This document shows, in pieces, positions 12,929 to 14,059 of a stretch of DNA of 14,059 bases. Below the pieces are notes generated by a model. That model did not search any database and was not told the DNA's origin. It worked only from the letters and a program-made list of their open reading frames with translations. The position numbers and the translations under genes are program-made. Every line of letters begins with the position of its first letter. The first letter of the stretch is position 1. The stretch is taken from positions 1-14,059 of the forward strand of contig PXSU01000055.1 of NCBI GenBank assembly GCA_003022745.1, written 5' to 3'. The DNA comes from Halobacteriales archaeon SW_9_67_25 (GTDB lineage: Archaea; Halobacteriota; Halobacteria; Halobacteriales; Haloarculaceae).

Positions 12929-13300
12929 ATGGCCTGTCAAGAACTCGAAGCACTGCGACTCGGACTGATGAACGTCCTCGGGACCGAAGACGAGAGCGTC
13001 CGCCAGCATGCCGAGGCGGAACTCGACGAGGACCTCTCGGGTCCTATCGAGGCACTGACCGACGCGGAGACGCTCGCCGAAATCGGCCGCCACCTCGACG
13101 CGGCGCTGGTCGACCTGGAGGAAGACGTCGCCGAGACCGACCCCGGAACGGACGAGTACGACTACCTGCGAGGCCGCCTGGTGGCGGTCCGTGACGCCGA
13201 ACGCGACGTTGCGGCGCTCACCCGGCAGGGCGAGGCCCTGCTGGAGGGCTACGGGGAGGCCCACGACCTCCTGCACGAACTGTTCCCGGTCGAGGACTGA
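12929..13300 (+). CDS. DUF3209 family protein
   Basis: A 123-residue acidic, all-helical cytoplasmic protein beginning MACQELEALRLGLMNVLG and ending HDLLHELFPVED, which matches the DUF3209 family of haloarchaeal cobalamin clusters as I recall it. The family function is unknown; its steady linkage to cbiX suggests a role near cobalt handling or chelation. The frame is also open from an ATG at 12845 that overlaps the cbiX stop (TGATG). That start would add 28 residues with four histidines (MPTSHEALRYRAHY onward). ATG 12929 is preferred because the family begins with MAC or MSC. The 83 bases between are CA-rich with no clear TATA box or ribosome site. Confidence 0.82.
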   Translation: MACQELEALRLGLMNVLGTEDESVRQHAEAELDEDLSGPIEALTDAETLAEIGRHLDAALVDLEEDVAETDPGTDEYDYLRGRLVAVRDAERDVAALTRQGEALLEGYGEAHDLLHELFPVED

Positions 13301-13326
13301 GATGACTGGCCGCAAGCGCGAAACGC

Positions 13327-14059
13327 ATGCGTAGCACACTCGACCGTCGCGTGGCCGACCTCGGAGCCGTCGACCCGGCCGGGTCGCGCCATCAGGGCCG
13401 CCGTTCTGCCGTCGCGCTGACCGACGAGTGCGTCGTCGCCGGCACCGTCGGCGGTGCCGTCCGGACGTTCGACCGCGAGACGCTGGCCGAGCGGTGGCAC
13501 GCCGACGCCGACGGCGAGGCCAGCGTCGTCTCCGCGAGCGTCGGCCCGGCGTACATCGCAGTCGGCGAGCGCGGCCCGGCGGGCGCAGTCCGCGTCTACG
13601 ACCGCCAGGGGGTACTCCGCTGGCGATACGAGACTGCCGGAGACGTCGGCAAACCGGCAAAAGAGACGCGCTTTTTCCTGCCGTTCGTCGTCGACCTCGC
13701 GACCGACGGCGACCGGCTGTACGCTGCCGCGCGCCGGTACGAACGCCACGGGGACCGCCCCGAGCGGATCGCAGTAGCGTTCAACCGCTGTCCCGGCGGC
13801 CACCAGCGCGGGCTGGTCGTCCTCGACGCTGGCGAGGGGTGCGAGCGGTGGTCCTGGGACCCCGGAATCGACGGCCAGCGCCGCGTGGGCGACGTCTCGC
13901 TCGTCGGGGAGGGAGCGGTGGTCACGAGCCACGGCGACTACTGCGGGTACGCACTCGAGGCGGGCGGCGAGGTCCGCTGGCGGGCCGACCTGGCGACGCC
14001 CCGCGCGGTCGAGGGCGAGACTGTCTATGCCTACCCGAACCACGTGTACGCCACCGACG
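13327..14059 (+). CDS. PQQ-like beta-propeller repeat protein, N-terminal part
   Basis: At least 244 residues are encoded before the window ends, without a stop. The protein shows repeated blades ending in an aromatic strand: TFDRETLAERWHAD, VYDRQGVLRWRYE, VLDAGEGCERWSWD and ALEAGGEVRWRADL, the D-x-G-x3-W pattern of PQQ-like/WD-like propellers. There is no signal peptide or lipobox (start MRSTLDRRVADLG), so it should be cytoplasmic, unlike PQQ dehydrogenases. It is 26 bases after the DUF3209 gene and probably in the same operon. From memory, related haloarchaeal B12 clusters have such a propeller before cobN. No catalytic function can be assigned; a scaffold or ligand-binding role is possible. 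Confidence 0.8.
   Translation, partial: MRSTLDRRVADLGAVDPAGSRHQGRRSAVALTDECVVAGTVGGAVRTFDRETLAERWHADADGEASVVSASVGPAYIAVGERGPAGAVRVYDRQGVLRWRYETAGDVGKPAKETRFFLPFVVDLATDGDRLYAAARRYERHGDRPERIAVAFNRCPGGHQRGLVVLDAGEGCERWSWDPGIDGQRRVGDVSLVGEGAVVTSHGDYCGYALEAGGEVRWRADLATPRAVEGETVYAYPNHVYATD

Noticed and set aside
1..14059. tRNA, rRNA, CRISPR array, insertion sequence or integrase
   Set aside because: No tRNA arm pattern, no regularly spaced repeats, no transposase-like protein and no terminal inverted repeats were found in the window.

Overview
The window is a stretch of haloarchaeal chromosome or megaplasmid. The signs are very high GC, strongly acidic Asp/Glu-rich proteins, third positions dominated by G and C, TATA boxes about 26 bases before start codons (leaderless transcripts), an archaeal RpoF start at the left edge and an F420-type luciferase-like oxidoreductase. 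All assignments come from reading the sequence; no database search was run.

Left part (1-5237): on the minus strand, the N-terminus of an RNA polymerase RpoF/Rpb4 subunit and a 12-helix MFS permease. After a gene-poor gap come, on the plus strand, a small two-helix membrane protein, MsrB, a four-helix membrane protein whose gene has neither a proper start nor a plausible stop, and a coenzyme F420-dependent LLM-family oxidoreductase. A minus-strand winged-helix regulator converges on the oxidoreductase gene. A 342-base divergent intergenic region follows; it holds an inverted-repeat promoter and a possible gene remnant.

Right part (5238-14059, running off the edge): a tightly packed plus-strand cobalamin (B12) operon of the anaerobic, early-cobalt type: cbiT, cbiL, cbiF, cbiG, two cbiH-family genes, a [3Fe-4S]-type ferredoxin, a LAGLIDADG-like protein, cbiX fused to a [2Fe-2S] domain, a DUF3209 protein and a PQQ-like beta-propeller (partial). 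Most junctions up to DUF3209 overlap or nearly abut (ATGA, GTGA, TGATG), which points to translational coupling. CbiX inserts cobalt into sirohydrochlorin. CbiL, CbiH, CbiF and CbiT methylate the macrocycle, CbiH contracts the ring, CbiG opens the lactone and CbiT also decarboxylates. CbiD, CbiE, CbiJ, CbiC and CbiA are not in the window.

The most interesting parts are the accessory proteins: a degenerate two-repeat LAGLIDADG-like protein with a catalytic acid replaced by Cys, a second strongly diverged CbiH, a small three-Cys ferredoxin, and Cys-containing disordered tails on several enzymes, including an exact ten-residue repeat around one Cys that is kept despite nine synonymous base changes. 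The cbiT promoter is bracketed by an 8-base inverted repeat that could be the B12 operator.
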